Positions 1-8,473 of a DNA stretch of 52,024 nt are shown here, piece by piece. How positions within the stretch are numbered: position 1 is the first letter of the stretch; each line of letters starts with the position of its first letter. This DNA comes from Firmicutes bacterium CAG:341 (GTDB lineage: Bacteria > Bacillota > Clostridia > Oscillospirales > Acutalibacteraceae), in assembly GCA_000434995.1 (NCBI GenBank), contig FR895317.1, positions 1,996-54,019 of the forward strand, given 5' to 3'. The notes beneath the pieces were generated by a model. That model saw only the letters and a list, made by a program, of their open reading frames with translations, had not been told where the DNA came from and searched no databases. A program made the position numbers and the translations under genes.

Positions 1-3
1 GCA

Positions 4-30
4 GGGGCGAACATTGTTCGCCTCTTTTTT
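4..30 (+). terminator. Rho-independent terminator of the gene upstream of the window
   Basis: A 7-bp GC-rich stem (GGCGAAC at 6-12, GTTCGCC at 16-22) with a 3-nt loop is followed by six T residues. It would end a rightward transcript entering from outside the window and so isolates the mraZ promoter. Confidence 0.85.
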
Positions 31-91
31 ATGATTAAAAAGTTACAAAAGTGTTACAAATATTAAAATTCGGTATCGTGTTAATTTGCAC

Positions 92-120
92 TTGACAATA
101 CCACTGTACCCTTATATAAT
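92..120 (+). promoter_or_regulatory. Sigma-A-type promoter of the mraZ (dcw) operon
   Basis: TTGACA at 92-97 and TATAAT at 115-120, both perfect consensus hexamers with a 17-bp spacer. Transcription should start near 127, giving a leader of about 85 nt before mraZ. Confidence 0.92.
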
Positions 121-140
121 GTAATCAATGGTGATAATTC

Positions 141-174
141 CACTTAAATCCCATAGATTTCAAGTAAATCCCAT
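141..174 (+). promoter_or_regulatory. Candidate MraZ operator: two 14-bp direct repeats
   Basis: CACTTAAATCCCAT (141-154) and CAAGTAAATCCCAT (161-174) match at 12 of 14 positions and repeat with a 20-bp period, about two helical turns, just downstream of the promoter. On the opposite strand each reads ATGGGA, resembling the TGGGN repeats that MraZ binds upstream of its own operon in other bacteria. Autoregulation by MraZ is an inference. Confidence 0.5.
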
Positions 175-211
175 TAAGATTACATCAAAATTCACGAAAG
201 GAGCAGAAGTT

Positions 212-667
212 ATGCGTTTGTTTGTAGGTACTTTAGACGGTTATAAACTTGATTCTAAAGGCAGACTTTCTGTTCCGACTAAGTGGAGAGAACGCCTTGG
301 AAAAGAGTTTTATATGGTAGCTGTTACCGTAAGGGGTTGTAAATGCCTTACTCTTTATCCTGTTGAACATTTTGAATCAACATATGATGCAATGCAGCAG
401 GGTACTGAAAATCAGAAGTATGATGCCACTACAAGCTTTCTTGATAATGCAGAAGAGGGCGTACTTGATGCCCAGGGCAGATTTACCGTCAACCAAAGAC
501 TTAAGGAAGCTTCTGCTCTTACAAATGAGTCAACAGTTGTATTTAAAGGTAAAGGTGCTGTAATTGAAATTTGGAATACCGACGAGTATGAAAAAATTTA
601 TAACACTTATGACCATACACAAGGTATTTATGACTTGATGGATAAAGTCAAGGGGAATGAGCAGTAA
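212..667 (+). CDS. mraZ: Transcriptional regulator MraZ
   Basis: MraZ (151 aa) is the DNA-binding regulator normally first in the dcw operon; it oligomerises as a ring and controls its own promoter. The protein has the two AbrB-like half-domains, each with its signature: DSKGRLSVP near residue 17 and DAQGRF near residue 92. A longer reading frame opens at 128, but the start at 212 is chosen because AAAGGAG lies 8 nt upstream (197-203) and the family begins with M-x-x-G-x-y-x-h-x-l-D. The stop codon overlaps the rsmH start (TAATG), which points to translational coupling. Confidence 0.96.
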   Translation: MRLFVGTLDGYKLDSKGRLSVPTKWRERLGKEFYMVAVTVRGCKCLTLYPVEHFESTYDAMQQGTENQKYDATTSFLDNAEEGVLDAQGRFTVNQRLKEASALTNESTVVFKGKGAVIEIWNTDEYEKIYNTYDHTQGIYDLMDKVKGNEQ

Positions 668-1578
668 TGGAATTTGTTCACAAAAGTGTGCTTTTTGATG
701 AAGCAATAAAGGCACTTGATTTAAACAAAAATAAAATTATAGTTGACGGCACGGCAGGCGGCGGAGGTCACAGCGGTGAAATTGCAAAAACCGCTAAAAG
801 AGTTATTTCAATAGACCAAGACCCCGACGCAATAGAAGTTCTTAACGAAAGACTCGGAAATAAAGAAAATGTAACTATCGTTCACGATAATTATTCAAAT
901 ATAAAAAACATTGTTTCAAATCTTAATATTGATAAAATTGACGGCCTGCTTCTTGATTTAGGAGTAAGTTCGTTTCAGCTCGATACTGCCGAGAGGGGAT
1001 TTTCTTTTCATAAAGATGCCCCGCTTGATATGAGAATGAGTAAAAGCGGACTCAGTGCCTATGATGTTGTAAATAATTACGATGAAAAAGAACTTGCGGA
1101 TATTATTTACAGATACGGAGAAGAAAAATTTTCACGAAGAATCGCGGCAAATATAGTTAAATCAAGACAGGAAAAGCCTATTGAAACAACTTTTGAGCTT
1201 GTAGATATAATTAAGGCCTCAATGCCGCAAAGGGCGATGAGGGATTCACACCCTGCAAGAAAAACATTTCAGGCTATAAGAATCGAAGTTAATGCGGAAC
1301 TTGATGTGCTTAAATCAACACTTGAAGACGCATTTGAAATTCTTGCACCGGGTGGTAGAATTGCTATAATTACTTTCCATTCATTAGAAGATAGAATTGT
1401 AAAAGAGCAGTTTTCAAAATGGTGTCAGGGTTGCACCTGTCCAAAGGAATTCCCGGTTTGTGTATGCGGAAATAAGCCGAAAGGCAAAAGTTTTAAATCA
1501 ATTTCTCCGTCTAAAGAAGAACTTGATGAAAACCCGAGAGCAAGGTCATCACGACTTAGAATTTTTGAGAAATTTTAA
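667..1578 (+). CDS. rsmH: 16S rRNA m4C1402 methyltransferase RsmH (MraW)
   Basis: RsmH transfers a methyl group from SAM to N4 of cytidine 1402 in the 16S rRNA decoding centre. The 303-aa length is typical. The SAM-binding glycine-rich loop VDGTAGGGGHS lies near residues 27-37; the family motifs PLDMRM and YGEEKFSRRIA follow. It overlaps the mraZ stop codon by one base, with AGGGGA at 651-656 as ribosome binding site. The second place in the dcw cluster is the usual one. Confidence 0.97.
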   Translation: MEFVHKSVLFDEAIKALDLNKNKIIVDGTAGGGGHSGEIAKTAKRVISIDQDPDAIEVLNERLGNKENVTIVHDNYSNIKNIVSNLNIDKIDGLLLDLGVSSFQLDTAERGFSFHKDAPLDMRMSKSGLSAYDVVNNYDEKELADIIYRYGEEKFSRRIAANIVKSRQEKPIETTFELVDIIKASMPQRAMRDSHPARKTFQAIRIEVNAELDVLKSTLEDAFEILAPGGRIAIITFHSLEDRIVKEQFSKWCQGCTCPKEFPVCVCGNKPKGKSFKSISPSKEELDENPRARSSRLRIFEKF

Positions 1579-1619
1579 TTTGAATATATAGGACTATAAA
1601 AAACGAGGAGGAGTAAAAA

Positions 1620-2168
1620 ATGACTAATACAGGCGATTTCAGGCGCTATTCATACAGCACGGAAGCCGCATATGCCGTGCAGGCGTTTAACTATCAGCGT
1701 ACTTCGGCAGCTCCGTCTTATGTTCCTACGCCAAAAAAGGATTTTAAGGTTAGAGAAAGAAGCCAAAGAAAAAGCAAAGCCCAACTTCTTCACGAGCAGA
1801 AATTGAGCTTAAAAAAAGCTTTGCAAATTTCAGTGGTGGCGGCTTTGTGCCTTACTATGCTTTTTGCAGTGCTTTATACTAATGCCAAAACTAACGAATT
1901 AACACACGAAATTTCAGATTTGCAAAAAAATCTTTCTGTTTCACAAAGTGAAAATACACGCCTTAACAGTGAGCTTGACAGCCTTGTGTCAATGAATATG
2001 ATTGACCAATATGCTGTCGAGAAACTTGGTATGACTAAAATGAAATCCAATCAAATTAAGTATATTGATGTTTCACAATATAAGCAAAAGCGTATGGCTG
2101 CAGCACAGGCGATTTTGAATCAAAAGCAGGCGCAATCCAAGGCAGAAAAAAAGACTGCCGCCAAGTAA
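1620..2168 (+). CDS. ftsL: FtsL-like cell-division protein
   Basis: A 182-aa bitopic protein: a basic cytoplasmic N-terminus of about 65 residues, one transmembrane segment near residues 68-88, then an extracytoplasmic coiled coil (about 91-130) and a Lys/Gln/Ala-rich tail. This architecture, and its place between rsmH and the class B PBP, match FtsL, which forms the FtsQLB (DivIB-FtsL-DivIC) complex activating septal peptidoglycan synthesis. FtsL sequences diverge strongly, so the call rests on topology and synteny. A strong GAGGAGGAG site precedes the ATG. The C-terminal tail, rich in Gln, Ala and Lys, is longer than in typical FtsL. Confidence 0.82.
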   Translation: MTNTGDFRRYSYSTEAAYAVQAFNYQRTSAAPSYVPTPKKDFKVRERSQRKSKAQLLHEQKLSLKKALQISVVAALCLTMLFAVLYTNAKTNELTHEISDLQKNLSVSQSENTRLNSELDSLVSMNMIDQYAVEKLGMTKMKSNQIKYIDVSQYKQKRMAAAQAILNQKQAQSKAEKKTAAK

Positions 2169-2197
2169 TAATATATATTATTACAGCGTAAATCTAT

Positions 2198-2231
2198 TAT
2201 GAGAGTTAAGAATATTTACTTAACTCTCATA
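2198..2231 (+). other. 13-bp perfect hairpin between ftsL and pbp
   Basis: Arms 2198-2210 and 2219-2231 are perfectly complementary around an 8-nt loop. No T-tract follows, so it is not a classic terminator. An mRNA-processing or stability element, or a protein-binding palindrome, within the dcw transcript is possible. Confidence 0.45.
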
Positions 2232-2276
2232 TGTTATTATTAAATAAGATAACAATTGCGAGGGAGATGATTAAAA

Positions 2277-4490
2277 GTGAATACATCAAAGAGAATGCTG
2301 AAAAGAATTTTGATAATGTCGTTGGTAATCATCTTTCTTATGACAACAACAGCGGTGCGAGTTTTTTATTTGACAATCGTCAGGGGCGAAGAACTTGCAC
2401 AAAAAGCTGAATCACAGCAGCTTAAGGATACAGAGATTTCCGCAATGCGCGGAACGATATACGACGCTAACGGAAATGTTCTTGCGCAGTCGGCTTCGGT
2501 ATGGAATGTTTTTATCGACCCGCTGAATATTAAAGACGATGAGGAAAGGCAACTTATCACAAATGAATTTGCCACTCTTTTCAAATATGACGACGAAGCA
2601 AAAAAAGAATTTTACGAAAAAACAACTCATCAAAATCATTATGAGTTAGTTGAAAAAAAAGTCGAAAATAACATAAAAGAGAAGCTTTCAAAATTCGTGT
2701 CGAAAAATGAACTCGGCGATTGCATAGGAACGGAGCAAACCACCAAAAGATATTACCCTTACGGTTCGCTTGCTTCAAGTGTTATCGGTTTTACCGGTTC
2801 TGATGACCAAGGCCTTTCCGGAATAGAAGCTTACTATGACGAAGATTTAACCGGAACAAACGGAAGAATCATTACAGCAAAGGACGCTGTTTCAAACAAC
2901 ATTGCAAACGATTATGAAACAAGTATTGCGGCTTCTGACGGTAATTCGGTTGTCCTTACACTTGACCAAACAATTCAGTATTACCTTGAAAAAGGTTTGA
3001 AAGAAACTATGAATGAATATCAGGCGAAGGGTGCTTACGGTGTTGTAATGAACTGTAACACAGGCGCGGTGCTTGCAATGTCATCAATGCCTGATTATGA
3101 CTGCAATAACCCTTATAAGCTTACATACAGCAAAAATAAAAAGGCTATTAAAAAACTTACTGATAAAACGGCTAAGCAGGAAGCTGAAAGTGCTGCGGTT
3201 CAAAATCAGTGGAGAAACTTTACGGTATCGGATACTTATGTTCCGGGTTCTGTTTTCAAAACTTTTGTCGCATCTGCCGCTTTGGAGGAAAATGTTGTAA
3301 ATTTAAACACAACATATACTTGCACAGGTGCAATCCAAGTTGATAAGTACCGTATGAAATGCCACTATCATCCCGGCCACGGAACAGAAACGCTTACACA
3401 GGGACTTGAAAATTCGTGCAACCCGTTTTTTATCACAATAGGTCAAAAATTAGGTGTTCATAACTACTTCAAGTATTTTGACGCTTTTGGATTCACACAG
3501 AAAACAAATATAGACCTTCCGGGTGAAGCTTCACCGCAGTATTACAAGGAAGACCAATACGGTATAGTTGAACTTTCATCTGCATCATTCGGTCAAACAA
3601 ACTCTCTTACTCCTATTCAGGTATGTACCGGCCTTTGCGCTATTGCTAACGGCGGTAAGCTTCTTCAGCCTTACCTTGTTTCAAGTATTGTTGATTCAAA
3701 CGGAAAAACTGTCAAAAAAACTCAAACTAAAGAGATTAGACAGGTAATCAGTTCCGATACATCCAAAAAAATGCGTGCTATGATGAAATCCGTTGTAGAT
3801 AACGGTACAGGTAAAAACGGTTATGTGGCAGGTTACAGTGTCGGCGGTAAAACGGGTACATCCACTAAGCTTGGCGAATCAAAAGAGGGCGAGGGTGATA
3901 AGTACATTGTTTCATTCGCGGCTATTGCTCCGAGTGATGATCCTGAAATTGCAATGCTTATTATTGTTGATGAACCTAATCAGGATTTAGGCGGCGGTGC
4001 TCTTTGCGCACCGATTGCGGCTCAAGTTACACAGGAAGCTATGAATGTTCTCGGTATCGAGCCGAAATATGATGAAAAAGAAATGAAAGACCTTTCTAAA
4101 GAAACACCTAATGTTGTAGGAGAAAGCCTTGACGATGCAAAAGCTGCTCTTAAGGAAAATAACCTCAACTATGTTGTAATAGGTGATGAGTCAACTGTAA
4201 CAAGGCAATGCCCGTCAGGCGCAGATGCAATTCCTAACGGCGGTACAGTTTATCTTTATACAGATGAAAGTGAAAAGGAAACTGTAAATGTTCCTGATTT
4301 TACAGGTCTTACGGTTACGGAAGCTAAAGACCTTGCTTCAAGCAGTTCTTTAAATATTCAAATTGCCGGTAACAGTATGTCGAGCGGTACGGTAGTTGCT
4401 TACCGCCAGAGCGAAGAAAAGCAGGCAAAACTTGAAAAAGGCACAGTTGTTACAGTGACTTTCAAAAATACACAATCAGTTTTAGACTAA
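2277..4490 (+). CDS. Class B penicillin-binding protein with two PASTA domains (SpoVD/FtsI type)
   Basis: A 737-aa septal transpeptidase that cross-links peptidoglycan together with its SEDS partner FtsW, encoded downstream. Order: short cytoplasmic N-terminus, one membrane anchor (about residues 11-31), PBP dimerisation domain, then the transpeptidase domain with active-site motifs S325-V-F-K, S380-C-N and K525-T-G-T. Two C-terminal PASTA domains (about 612-668 and 673-735) follow, as in Bacillus PbpB and SpoVD. The start is GTG, 10 nt after AGGGAG (2261-2266). Sequence alone does not show whether it serves vegetative division or sporulation; as the only PBP in the cluster, vegetative division is likely. 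Confidence 0.95.
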   Translation: MNTSKRMLKRILIMSLVIIFLMTTTAVRVFYLTIVRGEELAQKAESQQLKDTEISAMRGTIYDANGNVLAQSASVWNVFIDPLNIKDDEERQLITNEFATLFKYDDEAKKEFYEKTTHQNHYELVEKKVENNIKEKLSKFVSKNELGDCIGTEQTTKRYYPYGSLASSVIGFTGSDDQGLSGIEAYYDEDLTGTNGRIITAKDAVSNNIANDYETSIAASDGNSVVLTLDQTIQYYLEKGLKETMNEYQAKGAYGVVMNCNTGAVLAMSSMPDYDCNNPYKLTYSKNKKAIKKLTDKTAKQEAESAAVQNQWRNFTVSDTYVPGSVFKTFVASAALEENVVNLNTTYTCTGAIQVDKYRMKCHYHPGHGTETLTQGLENSCNPFFITIGQKLGVHNYFKYFDAFGFTQKTNIDLPGEASPQYYKEDQYGIVELSSASFGQTNSLTPIQVCTGLCAIANGGKLLQPYLVSSIVDSNGKTVKKTQTKEIRQVISSDTSKKMRAMMKSVVDNGTGKNGYVAGYSVGGKTGTSTKLGESKEGEGDKYIVSFAAIAPSDDPEIAMLIIVDEPNQDLGGGALCAPIAAQVTQEAMNVLGIEPKYDEKEMKDLSKETPNVVGESLDDAKAALKENNLNYVVIGDESTVTRQCPSGADAIPNGGTVYLYTDESEKETVNVPDFTGLTVTEAKDLASSSSLNIQIAGNSMSSGTVVAYRQSEEKQAKLEKGTVVTVTFKNTQSVLD

Positions 4491-4523
4491 AATCAATTTT
4501 GATTAAAGATATGGGGTTTTAAA

Positions 4524-5963
4524 ATGAGGCTTAAAGATTTATTAAAGGGAATCAATGTTCAAAATGAATTTGATGATGTTGAAGTTTTGGATGTTACACA
4601 GGATTCGCGTCTTGTAAAAGAGGGTTCGCTGTTTATATGCATTAAAGGTGCGGCATTTGACGGCCATTCGGTTGCAAAAGAAATGCTTGATAAAGGTGCT
4701 GCTGCGGTAGTAGTTGAGCACGATCTCGGAATTGATAAGCAAATTATTGTTGAAAATTCAAGGGCTGTGTATTCACCGATATGTGCAAATTTCTTCGGCA
4801 ATCCGGCTGATAAATTAAAACTTATAGGTTTAACCGGTACAAACGGTAAAACAACTACAACTTTTCTTATCAAGCAAATTCTTGAAAATGTAGGCAAAAA
4901 AGTTGGCCTTATAGGAACGGTTCAAAATATGGTGGGTGATGAAATTTATCCTGCAAAATATACAACTCCTGACCCATATGAACTTCAAAAGCTTTTTTCA
5001 CTTATGGTAAAAGCAGGCTGTGAATATTGTGTTATGGAAGTTTCGTCGCAGGCTCTTGCACAAGGCAGAGTTAATGGACTTCGTTTTGCACTCGGTGCTT
5101 TTACAAATCTTACACAAGACCATCTTGATTATCATAAAACTTGGGAAAACTATTTTGCTGCAAAAAGAATACTTTTTGAAAATTGCGATATTGCAGTTAC
5201 AAATGCCGATGATGAACACGGCTTGAAAATAATTGACGGGCTTGAATTTGATAAAGTAGTAACTTATGCTGTTAATACAAATGATGCAACTTATACCGCC
5301 AAAAATGTCAAGTTTAAATCAAGCGGTGTTGAATACGAAATAGTATCTAATGATTCTATCGGCAGATGTACTTGCCCGATTCCCGGTAGATTTTCGGTTT
5401 ATAATTCACTTTGTGCCACAACTTGTGCGCTCGCTCTCGGTATTGATTTTGATGATGTGCTTTCAGCTGTATCAAAATCGCAGGGTGTAAAGGGCAGAAT
5501 TGAAGTTGTGCCAAGCAATAGGGATTTTACAATCATTATTGACTATGCCCATTCACCTGACGGACTTGAAAATATTATTACTTCCCTTAAAGAAATTGCA
5601 AAAGGCAGGGTAGTTACACTTTTCGGCTGCGGCGGTGACAGGGATAAAACAAAAAGGCCTAAAATGGGCAAAATTGCCGCTGAACTTTCTGATTACTGCA
5701 TTGTAACATCAGATAATCCTCGCAGTGAAAATCCAAGCGCAATTATTGATGATATTCTTGTTGGTATGAAAAATATAAAAACTCCTTATAAAGTTATTGA
5801 AAACAGGCACGAAGCTATTGAATATGCAATAACTCACGCAAAGAAAGATGATATTATTCTTCTTGCAGGTAAGGGACATGAAACTTATCAAATCCTGCCA
5901 ACAGGAACAATTCATTTTGATGAAAGAGAAGTAATTGCCGAAGTACTCGGTAAAATGAATTAA
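4524..5963 (+). CDS. murE: UDP-MurNAc-tripeptide synthetase MurE (meso-DAP type)
   Basis: MurE adds the third stem-peptide residue to UDP-MurNAc-L-Ala-D-Glu in the cytoplasm, using ATP. The 479-aa protein has the Mur-ligase ATP loop TGTNGKTTTT (residues 104-113) and the diagnostic motif D397-N-P-R. DNPR is the signature of enzymes that select meso-diaminopimelate rather than L-lysine, so the wall is predicted to be DAP-type. The ribosome binding site is weak (ATGGGG), 33 bp after pbp. murF follows 3 nt after the stop. Confidence 0.96.
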   Translation: MRLKDLLKGINVQNEFDDVEVLDVTQDSRLVKEGSLFICIKGAAFDGHSVAKEMLDKGAAAVVVEHDLGIDKQIIVENSRAVYSPICANFFGNPADKLKLIGLTGTNGKTTTTFLIKQILENVGKKVGLIGTVQNMVGDEIYPAKYTTPDPYELQKLFSLMVKAGCEYCVMEVSSQALAQGRVNGLRFALGAFTNLTQDHLDYHKTWENYFAAKRILFENCDIAVTNADDEHGLKIIDGLEFDKVVTYAVNTNDATYTAKNVKFKSSGVEYEIVSNDSIGRCTCPIPGRFSVYNSLCATTCALALGIDFDDVLSAVSKSQGVKGRIEVVPSNRDFTIIIDYAHSPDGLENIITSLKEIAKGRVVTLFGCGGDRDKTKRPKMGKIAAELSDYCIVTSDNPRSENPSAIIDDILVGMKNIKTPYKVIENRHEAIEYAITHAKKDDIILLAGKGHETYQILPTGTIHFDEREVIAEVLGKMN

Positions 5964-5966
5964 ATT

Positions 5967-7385
5967 ATGGAAACTTTAACTTTAAAAGAAATTGCTAATG
6001 CACTCGGCACTCAAACAAAGTTTGATACGCAGGTTAATGCTGTTTGCATAGATACAAGAAAAATTACAAAAGGTTGCCTTTTTATTTGCATTAAAGGTGA
6101 ACGATTTGATGCCCACCAATTTGCAAATGAAGCCTTAAATTTGGGCGCGGCGGCTGTTATGATTAGTGAAGATATTGAAGTGGCAGGGCCTTATGTAAAG
6201 GTTGATGATACTGCAAAAGCACTTCTGTCACTTTCTGGATATTATCGTTCAAAATTTGATATTCCCGTTGTGGCACTTACCGGCTCGGTAGGCAAAACTA
6301 CTACCAAGGAATTTACTCACCTTGTAGTTAATTCGCAGTTTAATGCTATTAAAACACAGGGCAATTTGAATAATGAAATAGGACTTCCGCAAATGCTGTT
6401 TCAAATTGACAGCAGTACCGAAGCGGCGGTAATTGAAATGGGTATGAACCATTTTGGCGAAATTCATCGCCTTGTTACAGCAACAAAGCCAACAATTGCG
6501 ATGATAACAAATATCGGTGTATCGCATATTGAAAATCTCGGTTCAAGGCAGGGCATACTCAAATCAAAGCTTGAAATTCTTGACGGACTTAAAGCAGGTT
6601 CACCTTTTATTATAAATTGTGATAACGATATGCTTAAAACGATACTTGATAATGATGAAATTATGCAAAAGTATAATGTAATCACATTCGGTATTGAAAG
6701 CGACGCTCAATTCAAGGCAGTTGATATTAAGGAAGAAAACGGTTCAACTTCTTTTGATGTTAAATACTCAACTTCGAAAATCATTGATGAAACCGATGGG
6801 CCGACAGCTCAGTTTTCTTTGTGGTCGCAGCATATATCAATTCCTACAATAGGTATTCATAATGTTTATAATGCACTTGCGGCTTTCACAGTCGGCATAA
6901 CTCTCGGTATTGATTCCAAAAAGGCGGCCGGAGCTCTTGCAAACTATGTTCCTGCAGGAATGAGGCAGAAAAGCGTAAATGTCGGCGGTATAATTTCTAT
7001 TGAAGATTGCTATAACGCAAGCCCAGATTCAATGAACGCGGCAATTAAAACACTTGCTAATGTAAATGCAAATAAAAGAATTGCTGTTTTGGGTGATATG
7101 CTTGAACTCGGCGATTTTTCAAAAAAAGCACACGCAGATGTCGGCAAAATGGTTGCCGATAATAATATAGATTACCTTTTGGCTTACGGTAATGACGCAA
7201 AGTACATCGTTGACGGTGCTAAGCAAAACGGTATGAAAAATGCCTTTTATTTTGATAATAAAGATGAACTTTCAAACAAACTTTTTGAGCTTGCACACAA
7301 GGGTGACGCAGTTATATTTAAAGCGTCAAGAGGTATGAAGCTTGAGGATGTAATAAATAATGTGTACAACAGGTGGGAAAAATAA
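5967..7385 (+). CDS. murF: UDP-MurNAc-tripeptide-D-Ala-D-Ala ligase MurF
   Basis: MurF completes the cytoplasmic pentapeptide precursor by adding D-Ala-D-Ala. The 472-aa protein shows the Mur-ligase fold: N-terminal substrate domain, ATP loop TGSVGKTTTKE (residues 105-115), and the central ENLG and C-terminal GDMLELG motifs typical of MurF. It starts 3 nt after murE without a strong ribosome binding site, which suggests coupling. Its stop codon directly abuts the mraY ATG. Confidence 0.96.
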   Translation: METLTLKEIANALGTQTKFDTQVNAVCIDTRKITKGCLFICIKGERFDAHQFANEALNLGAAAVMISEDIEVAGPYVKVDDTAKALLSLSGYYRSKFDIPVVALTGSVGKTTTKEFTHLVVNSQFNAIKTQGNLNNEIGLPQMLFQIDSSTEAAVIEMGMNHFGEIHRLVTATKPTIAMITNIGVSHIENLGSRQGILKSKLEILDGLKAGSPFIINCDNDMLKTILDNDEIMQKYNVITFGIESDAQFKAVDIKEENGSTSFDVKYSTSKIIDETDGPTAQFSLWSQHISIPTIGIHNVYNALAAFTVGITLGIDSKKAAGALANYVPAGMRQKSVNVGGIISIEDCYNASPDSMNAAIKTLANVNANKRIAVLGDMLELGDFSKKAHADVGKMVADNNIDYLLAYGNDAKYIVDGAKQNGMKNAFYFDNKDELSNKLFELAHKGDAVIFKASRGMKLEDVINNVYNRWEK

Positions 7386-8438
7386 ATGAACAGTACAATT
7401 GCTTTAATAATCAGTGTAATAATAGCTTTCGGTGTAACCGCAGGCCTTGGATTTGTAATAATTCCGTGGCTTCGCAAATTAAAATTTGGGCAAACAATTC
7501 TTGATATAGGCCCAAGCTGGCATAAATCAAAGCAGGGTACACCTAATATGGGCGGAATTATGTTTATTATCGGCATAGTTCTTTCATTTGGAATTACTGC
7601 TTTAATCTATCATCTTTCAGGCGGAGAACTTGAAAGCGACTATTCTTCAATTATGAATGGTCGTGAATTGGTTCTTCTTTTCGGTGGGCTTATCTTAGCT
7701 CTCGGCTGTGGCCTTGTAGGCTTTATTGATGATTTCACTAAAATTAAGCTTAAAAGAAATGAGGGCCTTTCACCAAAGCAAAAAACACTCGGTCAACTTA
7801 TCGTTACTTTAGGATATATCACTACTCTTTGGGTATCACATAATACAAGCTGGTATATTCCTTTTATCGGTACAGTAAATTTTGAAAAAAATATATTTAC
7901 GGCAATTGTATTTTGGATTTTATCTCTGTTTATTATATATGGCTGTGTCAATTCGGTTAATCTTACAGACGGTATTGACGGACTTTGCTCAAGTGTAACA
8001 ACTACCGTTGCAATTGCGTTTATCGTTATAAGCTATATTCAAGGTTTTGCAGGCCTTAATATTTTTGCAGGCGCACTTTTGGGCGGAGTTCTCGGTTTCC
8101 TTTGCTGGAATTGGAATCCTGCTAAAACCTTTATGGGTGATACAGGTTCGCTGTTCCTCGGCGGAATGGTTGTAGCTCTCGGTTATCTTTGCAAATGCCC
8201 GATTATTCTTCTTCCAATCGGTATTGTTTATGTTTGTGAAACTATGAGTGATATTATCCAAATAGGATATTTTAAAATCACACACGGTAAGCGCATATTC
8301 AAAATGGCACCTATTCATCACCATTTTGAAATGTGCGGCTGGAAAGAAAAGAAAATCTGCGTTGTATTCTCAACAGTAAATGCAATCGGCTGTGCAATCG
8401 GCGTGCTTCTTCTTTACTTCGGCAATTTTGCAAAATGA
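7386..8438 (+). CDS. mraY: Phospho-MurNAc-pentapeptide translocase MraY
   Basis: MraY is an integral membrane enzyme that transfers phospho-MurNAc-pentapeptide to undecaprenyl phosphate, making lipid I. The 350-aa protein has about ten membrane segments and the family signatures GFIDDFTK, NLTDGIDGL and the cytoplasmic PIHHHFE histidine loop. It begins immediately after the murF stop. The expected next gene, murD, is missing; ftsW follows after 35 bp. Confidence 0.97.
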   Translation: MNSTIALIISVIIAFGVTAGLGFVIIPWLRKLKFGQTILDIGPSWHKSKQGTPNMGGIMFIIGIVLSFGITALIYHLSGGELESDYSSIMNGRELVLLFGGLILALGCGLVGFIDDFTKIKLKRNEGLSPKQKTLGQLIVTLGYITTLWVSHNTSWYIPFIGTVNFEKNIFTAIVFWILSLFIIYGCVNSVNLTDGIDGLCSSVTTTVAIAFIVISYIQGFAGLNIFAGALLGGVLGFLCWNWNPAKTFMGDTGSLFLGGMVVALGYLCKCPIILLPIGIVYVCETMSDIIQIGYFKITHGKRIFKMAPIHHHFEMCGWKEKKICVVFSTVNAIGCAIGVLLLYFGNFAK

Positions 8439-8473
8439 TTTTATTTTAAATTTTAATTGAAAGGAGTGTTCTT

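Noticed and set aside
128..211. Extended N-terminus of MraZ from an upstream ATG
   Set aside because: The added residues are encoded by the repeat-bearing leader and the start at 212 has a proper ribosome binding site and family start.
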